Positions 25,741 through 38,984 of a stretch of 64,000 nucleotides of DNA are shown here, piece by piece. The translations under genes and the position numbers were made by a program. A model generated the notes under the pieces. It saw nothing but the letters and a program-made list of their open reading frames with translations. It ran no database searches and had not been told where the DNA came from. Source of the stretch: Macrobrachium rosenbergii (lineage: Eukaryota; Arthropoda; Malacostraca; Decapoda; Palaemonidae); the NCBI RefSeq assembly GCF_040412425.1, contig NC_089794.1, positions 4,864,583 through 4,928,582 on the forward strand, given 5' to 3'. Each line of letters opens with the position of its first letter. The stretch's first letter is position 1.

Positions 25741-26106
25741 TAGGACAAATGACCAGCCATGGTTTAATGATACATGCAGATGAGCCTACTGTGACAATCA
25801 GACCAAATTCAGTGCAAAGAGACAAAATCGTTCTAATGAAAATTGCACCATTTTTGTTGAGCCATGCAAACAGCCATACAGAGAGAAATTACAATAATTC
25901 CTGGAAGAGGAAACCTGAAGGAATTACCCAGCCTCATCTGTGTTGGACCAAATTGGCATCATCTACTTTTAGGTTAGGCTCGTCTTCCATTCCACCATTA
26001 CTAACTTATGATGGTAGATTGGTTACTGGCCTTAGGGAAAAGTCTGAACTGCTTCATCCAGCTTATGAAGTTAAGCAATCAGCTGAGGATGTCCCTCTCC
26101 CTGACG
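25741..26106 (+). pseudogene. LINE ORF2 linker between endonuclease and RT
   Basis: The plus strand reads RTNDQPWFNDTCR, then in other frames NYNNSWKRKPEGITQPHLCW and PLLTYDGRLVTGLREKSELL, ending EDVPLPD at the MULE insertion site. This is the conserved region in front of the RT in Jockey/CR1-like ORF2 proteins (the W-F-N-x-x-C, S-x-P-x-L and K-A-x-x-L-x-x-x-F blocks). At least two frameshifts are present. Confidence 0.75.
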
Positions 26107-26499
26107 GAATGGTGCCATTTGGCTTTGCCATTTTGGTGCCGATTTTATAGTGCCATCATTTTGGCGCTCATGCTTTTGGCATTCAACGATTGACATCGTC
26201 AATAGTACCTAGTCAATGTTATTCACCCAAACTATTTTTCTTAAACTTTTAAAACCAGTAGTTCCTAGTTAATGCTTATCACCAAAACTACTTGTCTTAC
26301 ATTTGTTTCTCTTTAAGTTGAAAAATATTTTTAAATAAATATTAAAAGTATAGGAACTGCCTCGTTAGCACTAAGCACCTAGCTATGTAGTGCAACATAT
26401 TAGTTGAATTTTACTTTATAGACTCTCTTAAAAAATGTAAAATAGTTGAGTCGAACCCATCTGCAGAAATGGCTGCAAGTATTTTAAGTAAGAAAGACT

Positions 26500-27100
26500 A
26501 ACCAAAACTTTTTCATAATGGATATCTTTATGTGCTCGACTAGCATAGCAAGAAGGATCCTTTGCTGAAGTTTTGGAGAAATGAAATCAAGAAGGAGTGC
26601 AAAACCTGTAAATATACCCACTAAAAACAATGAAATGATAAAGGAAATAAAGGAGCATTCTCATGATGCCTCAGCATGTACGTAACTGTCATTAAAACCA
26701 GTGTAAAAAGCTGCTCAAGCACCACTTCCAAATTCAGACGCAATGAAGCAAATTGTATGGAGAAGGAGAAATCAAATGAACCTCGGTCCTCCAAATCCTG
26801 CTAATGTTCGTGGTTTAGTGATTCCCGATGACTACAGACATTATATGAAGAACAATGTTTTCCAGGAGTAATGATACAAGGGTGTTTCATCCTTTTAGCA
26901 CACAATATACATAAGCATCTTAAACAGATGGGGCTCCAGGTTTTATGTAACAATGATTCTGAATTTGCTTTAAGAGCTAAAATGATCACAGCCTTATGCT
27001 TTATGCCTTTTCCTAACTTGGATAACTACATCAATGCCCTATCAGAAGACTTGCCTCTAGAACCAGTGAGATCAATGAGGAGAGGCAATGGTAGGCAGCC
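26500..27100 (+). pseudogene. FLYWCH-MULE transposase, N-terminal and post-catalytic parts
   Basis: The finger reads F-H-N-G-Y-L-Y, W, C and ends in H-S-H, as in FLYWCH domains that bind the transposon ends. A spacer with KQIVWRRRNQMNLGPPNP is characteristic of this transposase group. After IPDDYR only about 15 codons separate it from the block CFILLAHNIHKHL, where intact members have well over 200 residues with the catalytic core. The usual C-F-F-H-L histidine is leucine here. The frame at 26871 continues to LSEDLPLEPVRSMRRGN, then a poly(T) run and foreign sequence interrupt it. Two stops are visible in the finger region. Confidence 0.8.
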
Positions 27101-27467
27101 TGCTCTTTTTAAAAGCTTTTATTTTTTTTTTTTTTTTTGCCTGTTTGTCTGTCTGGCTCAGATCTTGTAACTCAGTTTTCAACCTGTTCCGATCGTCCGA
27201 TGGACTTGAAATTTTGCCTGGTTACTCAATCCTTGTGGCAATACAACCTTACATGATTAATAGGTCAGCAATGACCCTACAGTGACCTCTCCCAGTATCT
27301 CATGATTTGTTTGAAACTCTTTGGATTTTTCATACCTTCTTAGACTTAGTAGAATAAGTTAATAACTCTACGGATTTTTCAAACCTGCTTTGGCTCGACA
27401 GGATACCACATTCAATTTTTTTTAGTTACAGTCATAAATTGGTTACAATTTCTGTCAAAACTAAAAA

Positions 27468-27757
27468 GTATAATTAAATACGCTTTTATTAAAATGCACT
27501 AAAAAGTACAAAATAATATTTTGAGACACCAGGATTTTCTTACAGTTAATCATGTCTACAAAAATAAAAGCGTGGGCGCCAAACAAGGAAGGAGGTGCTA
27601 CAAGAAAAAAATTTTTTTCTTTCTTGTAGTATTTCCTTCCATGTTTAGCGCCCACGCCTTTATTTTCGTATTCATGATTAATTATAAGAAAATCCTGTGT
27701 GTCTCAAAATATTATATTTTACTTTTTAGTGCATTTAAATAAAAACGTGTTTAATTT
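27468..27757. mobile_element. foldback MITE nested in the MULE
   Basis: Left arm 27468-27605 and right arm 27619-27757 are inverted copies: both contain gcacta aaaagta, tttgagacac, aggattttcttaca or tgt..gaaaatcctg in reverse, and agcgtgggcgc. Arms are about 135 bases, with a short A/T loop. The pair replaces part of the transposase gene between its RRGN block and the C-terminal domain. It encodes nothing and is a hairpin MITE by structure. Confidence 0.8.
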
Positions 27758-27769
27758 TAATTTTCCTCA

Positions 27770-28085
27770 CAGATGTGGAACCAATACAATCGAACAAATG
27801 CTGGAGAGGATCGAACTAACAATCACGCAGAAGCAGCGTAAAAAAATATATGCGGAATTAAGAGTTCACCGCCCCATTATATGGAAATTTATTCATGGAC
27901 TGAGAAAAATTCAAAAGAGCCGAGATACATATTATGAACAATTGATTGCTGGCCATGCTTCTAAACAAAAACTTCTTAAGTATGTGAGAGCTGACGAGCG
28001 CATTTTGAATATTGTGCACCATTTTTATGTAAGGAACCATTAGAATATTTGCGTGGTTTAGCCCACAGTTACGAAATACATTAAA
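27770..28085 (+). pseudogene. FLYWCH-MULE transposase, C-terminal domain
   Basis: The plus strand encodes NTIEQMLERIELTITQKQRK, then HRPIIWKFIHGLRKIQKSRD and KYVRADERILNIVHHF; after a one-base frameshift it reads EPLEYLRGLAHSYEI and a stop. The W-K-F-I-x-G-L, R-D-x-R-I and Y-L-R-G-L-A-H blocks are those that end arthropod FLYWCH-MULE transposases. The stop is probably the natural end. Confidence 0.75.
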
Positions 28086-28317
28086 TTTCTGATTTTGATT
28101 ATAATTTTCTTTTTTTTTTACATAAATGTTTTAGGCCAGAATAAAGGTTTCGTATTTTCATCCTAGTTTAATTTAATCCATTTATTCCATCCTTTAATTT
28201 TAATTTTGGCGCCAAACCATGGTGGGCCAAAAGCATGATGGGCGTAATAACTGAGCTACAAAAAAATGGCGCCAAAAGAATGGGGCCAAAAAGACGTCGC
28301 AAAAAACCACCTGACTC

Positions 28318-29300
28318 CTCCCTGATGCTTGTCGCACTGAACCTATTCTTACAAAATTTTCATTTGGTCTAGGGATGTTGAGAAAATTCTGCATAATATT
28401 GATAGCTGGGATGGAGAAGCTCCTGATGGTTTCTTCCCACTGCTTTTTAAAAAAAGTTTCTGGTGTGTTGTCTCCCAAGATTACTAGATTCTATAGGTTT
28501 TAATGTCGTTGTATCTTTGTATCTTTGGTGATGAGTTCAAGTTTATTAATACAGTGCCTGTTCCAAAGAGTGGTATATCTGCAGACTGTAGTAACTACAG
28601 GCTAATTTCTATTCTCTACGTGCTCTCCAACCTTAATTTTAAGCCACTATATAAGTGGGCGGAATCTAAAGGACTGTCAGCTGATAGTCAACAGACATAT
28701 AGGGAGCAGTTAGGTACCTGCGATGCTCTTTTAGACTTGACATACCATTTGAGTGTAGATTAACTCAGATAAAATTTAGTGCTACTTTCAATTTAATAAA
28801 TCACAAGGGCACTTATTTATAAACTTCAGAATCTTGGAGTGAGTGGATATGTTTTAGGATTACTTCAAGATTTCCTTACAGTTAGGCAGCAGCGAGTTGC
28901 TGTGGACGGGATCTTCAGTGAACCAAGACCTATTTTGCCTGGAGTTCCACAGGGTAGTGTTCTTGGTCCACCGTTATTTTAAGTGAATACAAGTGATATG
29001 GTTGTTGGTCTGGAAAACAAGATTGTTCAGTATGCCGATGATGCAACACTTGTTAGTGTAGCAAAGTCTCCACTTATAGGAAATGAAGCTGCCATTAGCC
29101 TCAATCGGGAAATGGACTGGAACAGGGAATGTTGTAGTTGGTGGGGTATGAGGCTGAACTCCAGTAAAACGAAAGCATTATTGATTAGCAGATCTCGTAC
29201 AGCTTTCCCACCCCATCCTACCTTTTAGGTGGATGGAATTTTGCTGAATGAGTCTAAAGCTTTGACTATTCTAGGTGTAACTTTTAACACATCTAACTTT
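28318..29300 (+). pseudogene. LINE ORF2 reverse transcriptase
   Basis: After the MULE the plus strand reads ILTKFSFG in one frame, then VPVPKSGISADCSNYRLISI (RT block 1-2, 28550-28610), LYKWAESKGLSADSQQTYRE, LGTCDALLDLT, GVPQGSVLGPP (28941-28973) and QYADDATLVSVA, with the YADD active site at 29031-29042, then WGMRLNSSKTKALLISRS and a block equivalent to LTILGVTF. These are the standard LINE RT blocks. Stops and frameshifts occur around 28765, 28980 and 29228. Intact, it would prime reverse transcription at nicked target DNA. Confidence 0.88.
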
Positions 29301-29379
29301 TGATAAACGCCCAATTAAAGTTTCAGCAAATGCCGGATGAAAGTTAGGTATTGTTTATAAAGCCTCGTATATTTACAAC

Positions 29380-29975
29380 AGTGATAAGAACAATGTAACC
29401 TGTTTTAGGTCATTTGTCTTCCTTTACTGGAATACTGTTCTCCAGTGTGGATGTCTGCTTCTGCCAGAGATTTATCTCTTTAGATACAGTGGTTCGTGGT
29501 GTTAGTTTCTGTTTCCTAATAGTGTTTCAACAGAGATCTTTCACATTCACAATTATTCCCTAATCCCCTTTATCTGCTGAGATCAACCAGATTCGCTGAA
29601 AAGCAGCACCAATACGCAGTAAATTTGCCTCACTGTCGAACTTCTCAGTTCCAGAGGTCCTTTAATCCTCACATAGCTGGACTATGGAACAGCCTCCCAG
29701 AGGTTGCCGTGCAATTGGAATCTAAGAATTCCAAGCAGCAATGGATTACTACCCTAATACTATTCTTCTTGCATTTTAATACATTTTTATCTATTAATCT
29801 ATTTATTAAATTATTTTTTTCTTTTTAATAAATGGGGTCTCTTCTTTTGTATTTCCCTTCACTTCCTCTTACTTCTTCCTAATGAACACCATTTAGAAGC
29901 TTGTATTTGAAATCAATGGCCCCTGTTGGCTTTTTCCATATGAATAGGTTTCATCTATTGAATAACAATAGTAAC
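29380..29975 (+). pseudogene. LINE ORF2 C-terminus and 3' untranslated tail
   Basis: Blocks readable here are FVFLYWNTVLQCGCLLL (frame-shifted form of the usual L-E-Y-C-S-P-V-W), and at 29625-29710 the sequence CRTSQFQRSFNPHIAGLWNS followed by LPEVAVQLES, which closes many Jockey/CR1-like ORF2 proteins. The 3' tail contains gaagcttgtatttgaaatca and ends near ttgaataacaatagtaac, a degraded short repeat tail. Confidence 0.75.
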
Positions 29976-30658
<683 letters not shown>

Positions 30659-30701
30659 CCTGGGTTCGATCCCGACGTGAGTATATATATATATATATAT
30701 A

Positions 30702-31512
30702 TTCACTCAGAAGGGATAATATGAAATGTTGTCTATTGGGTCATTGCTGAGTCATAGTTGGGGAAAATATCTTTAATTCCTTGGGTGCAGTTGCTCTCAG
30801 GTTCCAACTTCTTTTAGACTTGTATGGCCCAGTGAGGTCTTGCTTTCCACCTGAGAGAAGTTATCCTGACAAAGCTACAACAAAGACATTTAATTATATA
30901 TATAGAAAAGCTTACCATGTATATATCATTTATATATATAAAAGATATACAGAATTTCTGTCAAAACTCCATGTCGTATCATTTACTAGAAAAAAGATAT
31001 ACAGAATTTCTGAAACTCTCTATACACCAAAAGCAGTCTTTTAACAGCAGGAATTAAATAAAAGTGGATAGCCTCATTTCGAAATGTCATACGAATAATG
31101 TTTTTAATAACAGTGAAATAAGAAATGCATATAAATCCATATATTCATAAATGTATAGTTTTAAATCCTTTTACTCTAAAATGGAAGCGACGAGACCAGT
31201 CTCACTTCATTCCATTATACTTCGCATTATATTCCATTACACATTACATCTGCAATGTCATAAATATAAAAGGAGACATTTATGACACAAATGCAGCGTT
31301 TCTATTGTTACGTCTGTCATATATATACGCAGTTAGACTATTGTATTCCTCATCCGCGGATATATCCGATGGCAGGTATAAATCGTTTAAAATATGTTAG
31401 CTCTGAAAACCGATATTCGTCATATGGGATACAATATGCAATTTAAAGTGACTTTTGTTATATACACGTACAATGAAGATGAAAAAGATTATCTTCCTTT
31501 ATTTACAAATAT
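30702..31512. other. no gene recognised
   Basis: AT-rich. A short direct repeat aaaagatatacagaatttctg occurs at about 30941 and 30991. No supported coding region. Confidence 0.3.
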
Positions 31513-31513
31513 C

Positions 31514-31595
<82 letters not shown>
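31513..31595 (+). repeat. (ATT)n microsatellite
   Basis: About 83 bases of ATT trinucleotide. Confidence 0.97.
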
Positions 31596-32640
31596 TTAGT
31601 ACACGGCAACGTATGTATACTAATCTCTGTAAAGTGTATAGAAATAAAATCTTTTAAATGAAAATGGATATTTCTTTTTATATAGCAACATAAAGCTTAT
31701 AGAAAAGTCTTTAAAAAATTAATAAAAACTCGTAAAATTCTAAATGCTTAAATTTATATATAAGGTCTTCTAAGGGATAATGAACTTCGGCATTTCCTAT
31801 ACTTCCTTATCTCCCTTTGAAAAAAAAAGGGGGTATTTTGTATTTCATATTTACCTTCGGAAAGAAGGAATATCATTATCTATTGGCAAAAATCCCATTT
31901 TTGTATTTTTTCTATTTTGCTCTGTGCTAAAGGGAATAGTTTCTAAAATAACCTTTGCTATCTTCTGCAATAAAATTTTACCACTTTTCAATCTAACATC
32001 TCGCTTTAGAAATATATGATGCATAACAAATCTTCAAAAAAAATTTTTTTTCACTGAACCTCCAAATTCAAGGCTTACGTAGCTGAAAAAACAAAAAACA
32101 TAATTTCGGGACCAATATTTTATCACAGACTTTTGTACCTGAGGGCTTTTATGTACTTTTTCAGCTTCAATTCTTCCAGGTAAAATGCCTCTATTCTACA
32201 AAATCGCTAAAATTATATAAAAAAAAAAAGTAGCCTACAAGTGGGCTCCACTTAGGAAGCCGTATTTTTCCTCTCTTTTCTGTCATGAAAATGATTATTC
32301 TTTCAATTTTTCTTCCTCCCTGAAATGAACGACAAACTTCATGTCGTTGAAAGTTAATGAGGTCACTTTGGACGACCGAGTGGGAGGTTGTTCGAGAGTC
32401 AAGCACTTTTTCGGATTGTTTTGTGTCTGCCTGACCATTTGGATAATAATGAATCTGTCAGAGTTTGCATTTATAATTAACATTCATAGGCAAAAGCCCT
32501 TGATATTAAATTATTGAATATTGATTGTATGAGAAACACTACTAATTCTCTATTATTTTCCAACATGTATAAACGTTTAGACACAAACACACATACAAAT
32601 ATAAAAATATAAAGCTTTCAATTATTCTGCTGTCGTAACT
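31596..32640. other. no gene recognised
   Basis: AT-rich with several A runs. No repeat partner in the window and no convincing coding frame. Confidence 0.3.
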
Positions 32641-32908
32641 GTTGCCAGTGAGCTATTCGTGTGGAGCTCGAACATGCAGGCATCCCCTTACTAACAACGG
32701 TCATGAAAGCAGTCTATTTGGACGTTGCATACGAAAGCAGTTGGACATGTATGCCAGCACCCTAGCGACGACGTCTGCCTGTCCAGTTTCAGGATGAGGT
32801 CAAGGTTATGAAAAGGATAAATGCACCGCCTATAGATCATAAGGACTGTTTTCGAGTCTACTGCCGCTCGAACCTGGTCATCCCTCAGCAATTGCTACAT
32901 ACAGGCAA

Positions 32909-33124
32909 TTGCAAGCCCATCACAACCAAAAGGCAACATTGCAACATTATGTAAGCGCCCTCGACCATAAACCAATACTGGAAGAATTATTAAATGGCAC
33001 AGTGATCGTGCACAGAGAAGTCTGCTTCCACAGATTCGAGATGGTAGAAGCCGTAAGTGAAAGACAACAACGGCCTGCATTAGTCATACAAAGGAACACA
33101 GATATTATCCTCCCTTTTCAATGA
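32909..33124 (+). CDS. unrecognised open frame, 71 codons, doubtful
   Basis: The frame MQAHHNQKATLQHYVSALDH to IILPFQ is polar, without membrane segments, and lies in a 750-base stretch (32650-33400) that is richer in GC than its surroundings. The stop at 33122 is followed in another frame by MNPEDIWENPMGEMNDRS, and upstream a third frame reads IDHKDCFRVYCRSNLVIPQ, so a longer decayed coding region is possible. I cannot assign a family. It may be an old gene fragment, an unknown mobile element or chance. Confidence 0.25.
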   Translation: MQAHHNQKATLQHYVSALDHKPILEELLNGTVIVHREVCFHRFEMVEAVSERQQRPALVIQRNTDIILPFQ

Positions 33125-33129
33125 ACCCT

Positions 33130-33846
33130 GAAGATATCTGGGAGAATCCGATGGGAGAAATGAATGACAGATCACTCCCGAATACGACAGCACACCGACG
33201 ACTGAGTTTGAAATCAAAACTATCGGCCAGAGACGGGTATCATGCCCTCGCACATGCCCTACATTGCACGCCGTGGCATAGGGCGTGAACTACATGGCAC
33301 CAGAGATGCCTTTGCTACAGTACAGACTACCAGTGGGATAATGAGATCCCCCAACCAGTGGAAATTTATCACTCTGGTGATGTCATATTCTACATGTAAG
33401 GATTAGCTGTTAAGTCTGCATGCTTTATTAGAAACAGCCAATAATATATCAATTTATAATTTAATCCTGAAGATGCCGACGATAGGGAAGGAAACGGTCC
33501 GTCGACTATGAGAAGAAAACTGAAGCAAGCATGAATAATTTTCCTTATTCCTGAAAAGTTTACCTGAAGACAAGAACTAATTTATGGTTCAATGTCCAAA
33601 TGAAGAGTCTTTGCAAATCATGCCACTGACTTAAAAATAGATTATATACAATTGTCGAAAACCGACCATTTATCAGTATTTCTAAACAGAAGGTCCAGGT
33701 TAGAATCCTGGCCAAGAGCATAAGCAATTCTCAGTTGTTTACGCCCGTTAAGCATAAGTCAGTAAAAAAGGTATTAAATGATATTTGTTGCTTAATTCCT
33801 GTGCACATGAAAAAATCACAGGTGTGAAAGTGACCAAAGAAATAAA
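33130..33846. other. no gene recognised
   Basis: The first 250 bases continue the GC-richer stretch noted above. A B-box-like phrase ggttagaatcctggcc at 33697-33712 is isolated, without an A box. The rest is AT-rich. Confidence 0.3.
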
Positions 33847-34168
<322 letters not shown>

Positions 34169-34171
34169 ATA

Positions 34172-34305
34172 TTAGAGAACAATCGTTTGCCGATTGTTCT
34201 CCTGGTGAGTCATTGCACAAATAAAGGAGGCAACAACTCACCAAGAGAACAATCGCCATACGAATGTTCTCACACCTCCCTACCTAACAGAAAAAAGATT
34301 ACAAA
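34172..34305. repeat. cluster of short perfect hairpins
   Basis: At 34174-34201 the sequence gagaacaatcg tttgc cgattgttctc is a perfect 11-base stem. The next phrase ctggtgagt is answered in reverse by actcacca at about 34236, and gagaacaatcg occurs again at 34244 with a degenerate partner cgaatgttctc. The block sits between the microsatellite and the LTR-like unit, on the internal side of its primer-site-like sequence. Confidence 0.6.
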
Positions 34306-34410
34306 AAAGAAATATAAATGTATTTTTTTTTTTACCACAAAAGTACTCCGCCCGACGCGCCACACCCCAACCAGCCAAAGCAGAGCCAACCCTGGCCTAA
34401 GGTCGCCAAT

Positions 34411-35475
34411 GTAACGATCTCGAGTTTTCGAGACCAACAGGTTCTAGACAAAACAAGCAATTGGGCTGTAATGACTGATGAAAGGTGACAAACAAAGGAG
34501 GGAGGAGCAGAATAAAACCAAAAAATAACCTTAATATTAATTTATTTACAATGTTTACAGTGAGTAAGGTTCAGTTTAGAGATCAAATCCATAAGAATAA
34601 ATCAGCATCGAAACTTAACGTTTCACAGAATAATCAAAATAAAAAAAATCAAAAGGTCAGTGAACATATAAAAAATGACAATCATAAAGATGAGCAGCTC
34701 AACAAACATTATAAACAGACAAGCAAACAGAATTGGTAAAAATGTATATCACCCATCAACAAACATCATTAGAGCAAAATAATAAACAATTACTTCAAAA
34801 CAAAGATAGCATAAATAACAACAACACAAACATCGTGTTAAACACCCATTACTCCCACAAAACTCAAACTGAAATACTCAGTAACATTAAACACACAATA
34901 AGGAGCTCTTTGACTCAATAAACATGTTACCTCCAATGAAAAATAATTACGATAACAAGGTTACTCAAAATCATTACAAGATACACTATGATGAATTTAT
35001 ACCACCAGACGAACTCAATAGAGCCGTCGAAACAGCCCCAAGGTTTCTTTACAGGAACACTGCAGGACAACTCCGACAGAGGCGACACGGCAACCGCCTA
35101 GTCCTCAGCAAACAGTTCTCCAACACCAGAGGATCGCGACAGAGTTGATACAACAACCATCGCGTCCATCGAACAAGGTGCTACTTTAAAATTCGCGGCT
35201 TTGGAGCAGCAGCCTGTATAACTACCTGTGAGTCCGTTTTGGTTGGACGATTTTTTGGGGATTCTCATCCTTCGGCAACAGAACAGCGGATTTTGAAGTA
35301 GCACCTTGTTCGATGGACGCGATGGTTGTTGTATCAACTCTGTCGCGATATTCTGGTGTTGGAGAACAGTTTCCTGTTCTGCTCCTCCCTGCTTTGGTTG
35401 TCACCTTTCGTCCGTCATTACAGCCCAATTGCTTGTTTTTGTTTAGACCCTGTTGATCTTGAAGTAATGAGATCG

Positions 35476-35483
<8 letters not shown>
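34411..35483 (-). mobile_element. LTR-like unit with about 105-base inverted ends and adjacent PBS-like site
   Basis: The block begins tgtaacgatctc and ends in gagatcgttaca, and the ends are inverted copies for about 105 bases (34411-34517 and 35377-35483). An inner pair, 35100-35195 and 35285-35368, is also inverted; joined to the outer arm it is continuous on the right, while on the left 580 bases of A-rich sequence separate them. On the minus strand the unit ends TCGTTACA followed by TTGGCGACC, which looks like an LTR end plus primer-binding site of a gypsy element, with GC-rich sequence (34325-34410) continuing as the internal region. Alternatively it is a TIR transposon. No protein is encoded. 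Confidence 0.5.
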
Positions 35484-35567
<84 letters not shown>

Positions 35568-35632
35568 GATATCGGGATACCCATATATATCAGGTGAAAT
35601 ATATATATATATATAAGACTTATATACTGTAG

Positions 35633-35665
<33 letters not shown>

Positions 35666-35699
35666 AATATATATGATATGATTATTTATATATATATAT

Positions 35700-35729
<30 letters not shown>
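35484..35729. repeat. (AC)n(AT)n arrays, interrupted
   Basis: AC run from 35479 to 35511, TA from 35512 to 35563, then several short TA runs (35598-35614, 35633-35660, 35683-35730) separated by unique scraps. Confidence 0.95.
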
Positions 35730-35731
<2 letters not shown>

Positions 35732-36440
35732 TTCTTATGTATCATTAGGATCCCTTTTGTATAGAACCCATTGGTTCATTTACATGACTAGCATTTATTA
35801 TGAAGGTAAGCTAGTATTATTTTATACATCCTAATAATGGCCTGGTTATGCATGATCGATTCGTACATTCATCAGAGATTGATAGAGGCTGTGGATGTTT
35901 GTTTGCATTGGTTTGACGTGATTGTTTGATTGATTATTTCTCTAATTTAATAGGTTAATAATTATGGAAACATATGGAATAAATATATATATAGATATAA
36001 ATAATCGCGGGGTCTTAGTAAGAATATATAGCCCAACAATTATATATATCATTTTCATTATGTATCATTATATCCGATATTTTGTATAGAACACTTTCAT
36101 TGGTTCATTTACATGACTAGCATTTATTATGAAGGTAAGCTAGTATTATTTTATACATCCTAATAATGACCTAGTTATACAACGCATGATCGATTCGTAC
36201 ATTCATCACGAATTGATAGAGGCTGTGGATGTTTGGTTGCATTGGTTTGACGTTATATATTTGATATGGCCAGAGTAATTTCTCCCCTATTAATTTAATT
36301 AGGTTAGTAATTCCTGGAAACACCTGGAAGAAATAGGTGAGGAGATGGCTAAAATAATCGCAGGGTCTTAGTAAGAACTTGAACGATGAATTATTGCAGC
36401 CCAACAATTATCTAGAGTAGTCATTTTTGAACGCATTAAT
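35730..36440 (-). repeat. dispersed repeat family E, copies 2 and 3 in tandem
   Basis: Two head-to-tail units, about 35740-36060 and 36055-36440, share cattggttcatttacatgac, aggtaagctagtattatttt and gatcgattcgtacattcat. In reverse complement the second aligns with 19620-20035. The first unit is shorter at one end. Together they indicate local tandem duplication after insertion. Confidence 0.78.
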
Positions 36441-36465
36441 GAAGTTCACTGGATCCGAATATACT

Positions 36466-36599
<134 letters not shown>

Positions 36600-36809
36600 T
36601 AGATATATAAGCCCATATTATGATACAGTGTAAATGGTCAAATGGAACAATTAACCAGCTACACAATGAGACCAAAATCACAATAAAATTATCGAAAATC
36701 ACAACAATAGGCGGAATGGCTTTATGTCTCGAATACGAAGGTTTACAGAGGGGTACAATATATTTCTTTTTCAAAAGAGCAACTCAGCATTAAGAATCAT
36801 GATTATACG

Positions 36810-38430
<1,621 letters not shown>

Positions 38431-38570
38431 GAGTCTAGACACTAAATTTCATTGGGGGGGAGCGTTTGACCTACATTACTGTTACAAATAGAAGAGATGG
38501 AATGTGGAAATTGTGTCAGCTCATAAAAATAGTTCATGGGAATTGAAGGCCTATCATTGATTTTGCATCG

Positions 38571-38573
<3 letters not shown>

Positions 38574-38632
<59 letters not shown>
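38574..38632 (+). repeat. (CT)n microsatellite
   Basis: About 58 bases of CT dinucleotide. Confidence 0.97.
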
Positions 38633-38635
<3 letters not shown>

Positions 38636-38734
38636 TCCACAAGAATGATCGTATTTCAACTTATTTCCAAGATTTTATAGTTTCATCCAACAAAAAATGA
38701 CATCAAGACTTATCAACATTTTACTGTACAGAAG

Positions 38735-38964
<230 letters not shown>

Positions 38965-38984
38965 TATTATCACTTTTGTACGTG

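Larger units (their letters stand above)
26107..28317 (+). mobile_element. MULE-type DNA transposon with FLYWCH-like zinc finger (internally deleted)
   Basis: The element is bounded by ctccctgacg (26097-26106) and ctccctgatg (28318-28327), a 10-base target duplication with one difference, and sits inside LINE ORF2. Both ends hold repeated TTTTGGCGCC-type motifs in opposite orientation. Inside, a FLYWCH-like finger (KLFHNGYLYVLD then LLKFWRNEIKKECK and HSHDAS, 26500-26680) is followed by KQIVWRRRNQMN and IPDDYR, then by the late transposase blocks NIHKHLKQMG and NDSEFALRAKMITAL. A C-terminal block lies at 27770-28085. The core between IPDDYR and the NIHKHL block, where the catalytic DDE residues would be, is missing. 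This matches Phantom-like MULEs of arthropods. Confidence 0.85.
24440..29975 (+). mobile_element. Jockey/CR1-type LINE, interrupted by a MULE and a smaller insert
   Basis: The plus strand carries, in order, an apurinic-type endonuclease C-terminus (24470-24840), a linker (25741-26106), the reverse transcriptase (28318-29300), a C-terminal domain (29380-29730) and a 3' tail near 29880-29975 ending in ttgaataacaatag. Removal of 26107-28327, including one 10-base repeat, restores a continuous reading frame VPLPDACRTEP across the junction. The 5' end is not visible. A second interruption lies between about 24850 and 25740. The 3' end resembles a LINE tail I associate with decapods. All coding parts contain stops and frameshifts. 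Confidence 0.88.

Noticed and set aside
31394..31660. Open frames of poly-Tyr, poly-Ile, poly-Asn or Ser-Leu repeats at (ATT)n, (AAT)n and (CT)n arrays
   Set aside because: Produced by simple repeats. No flanking coding sequence supports them.
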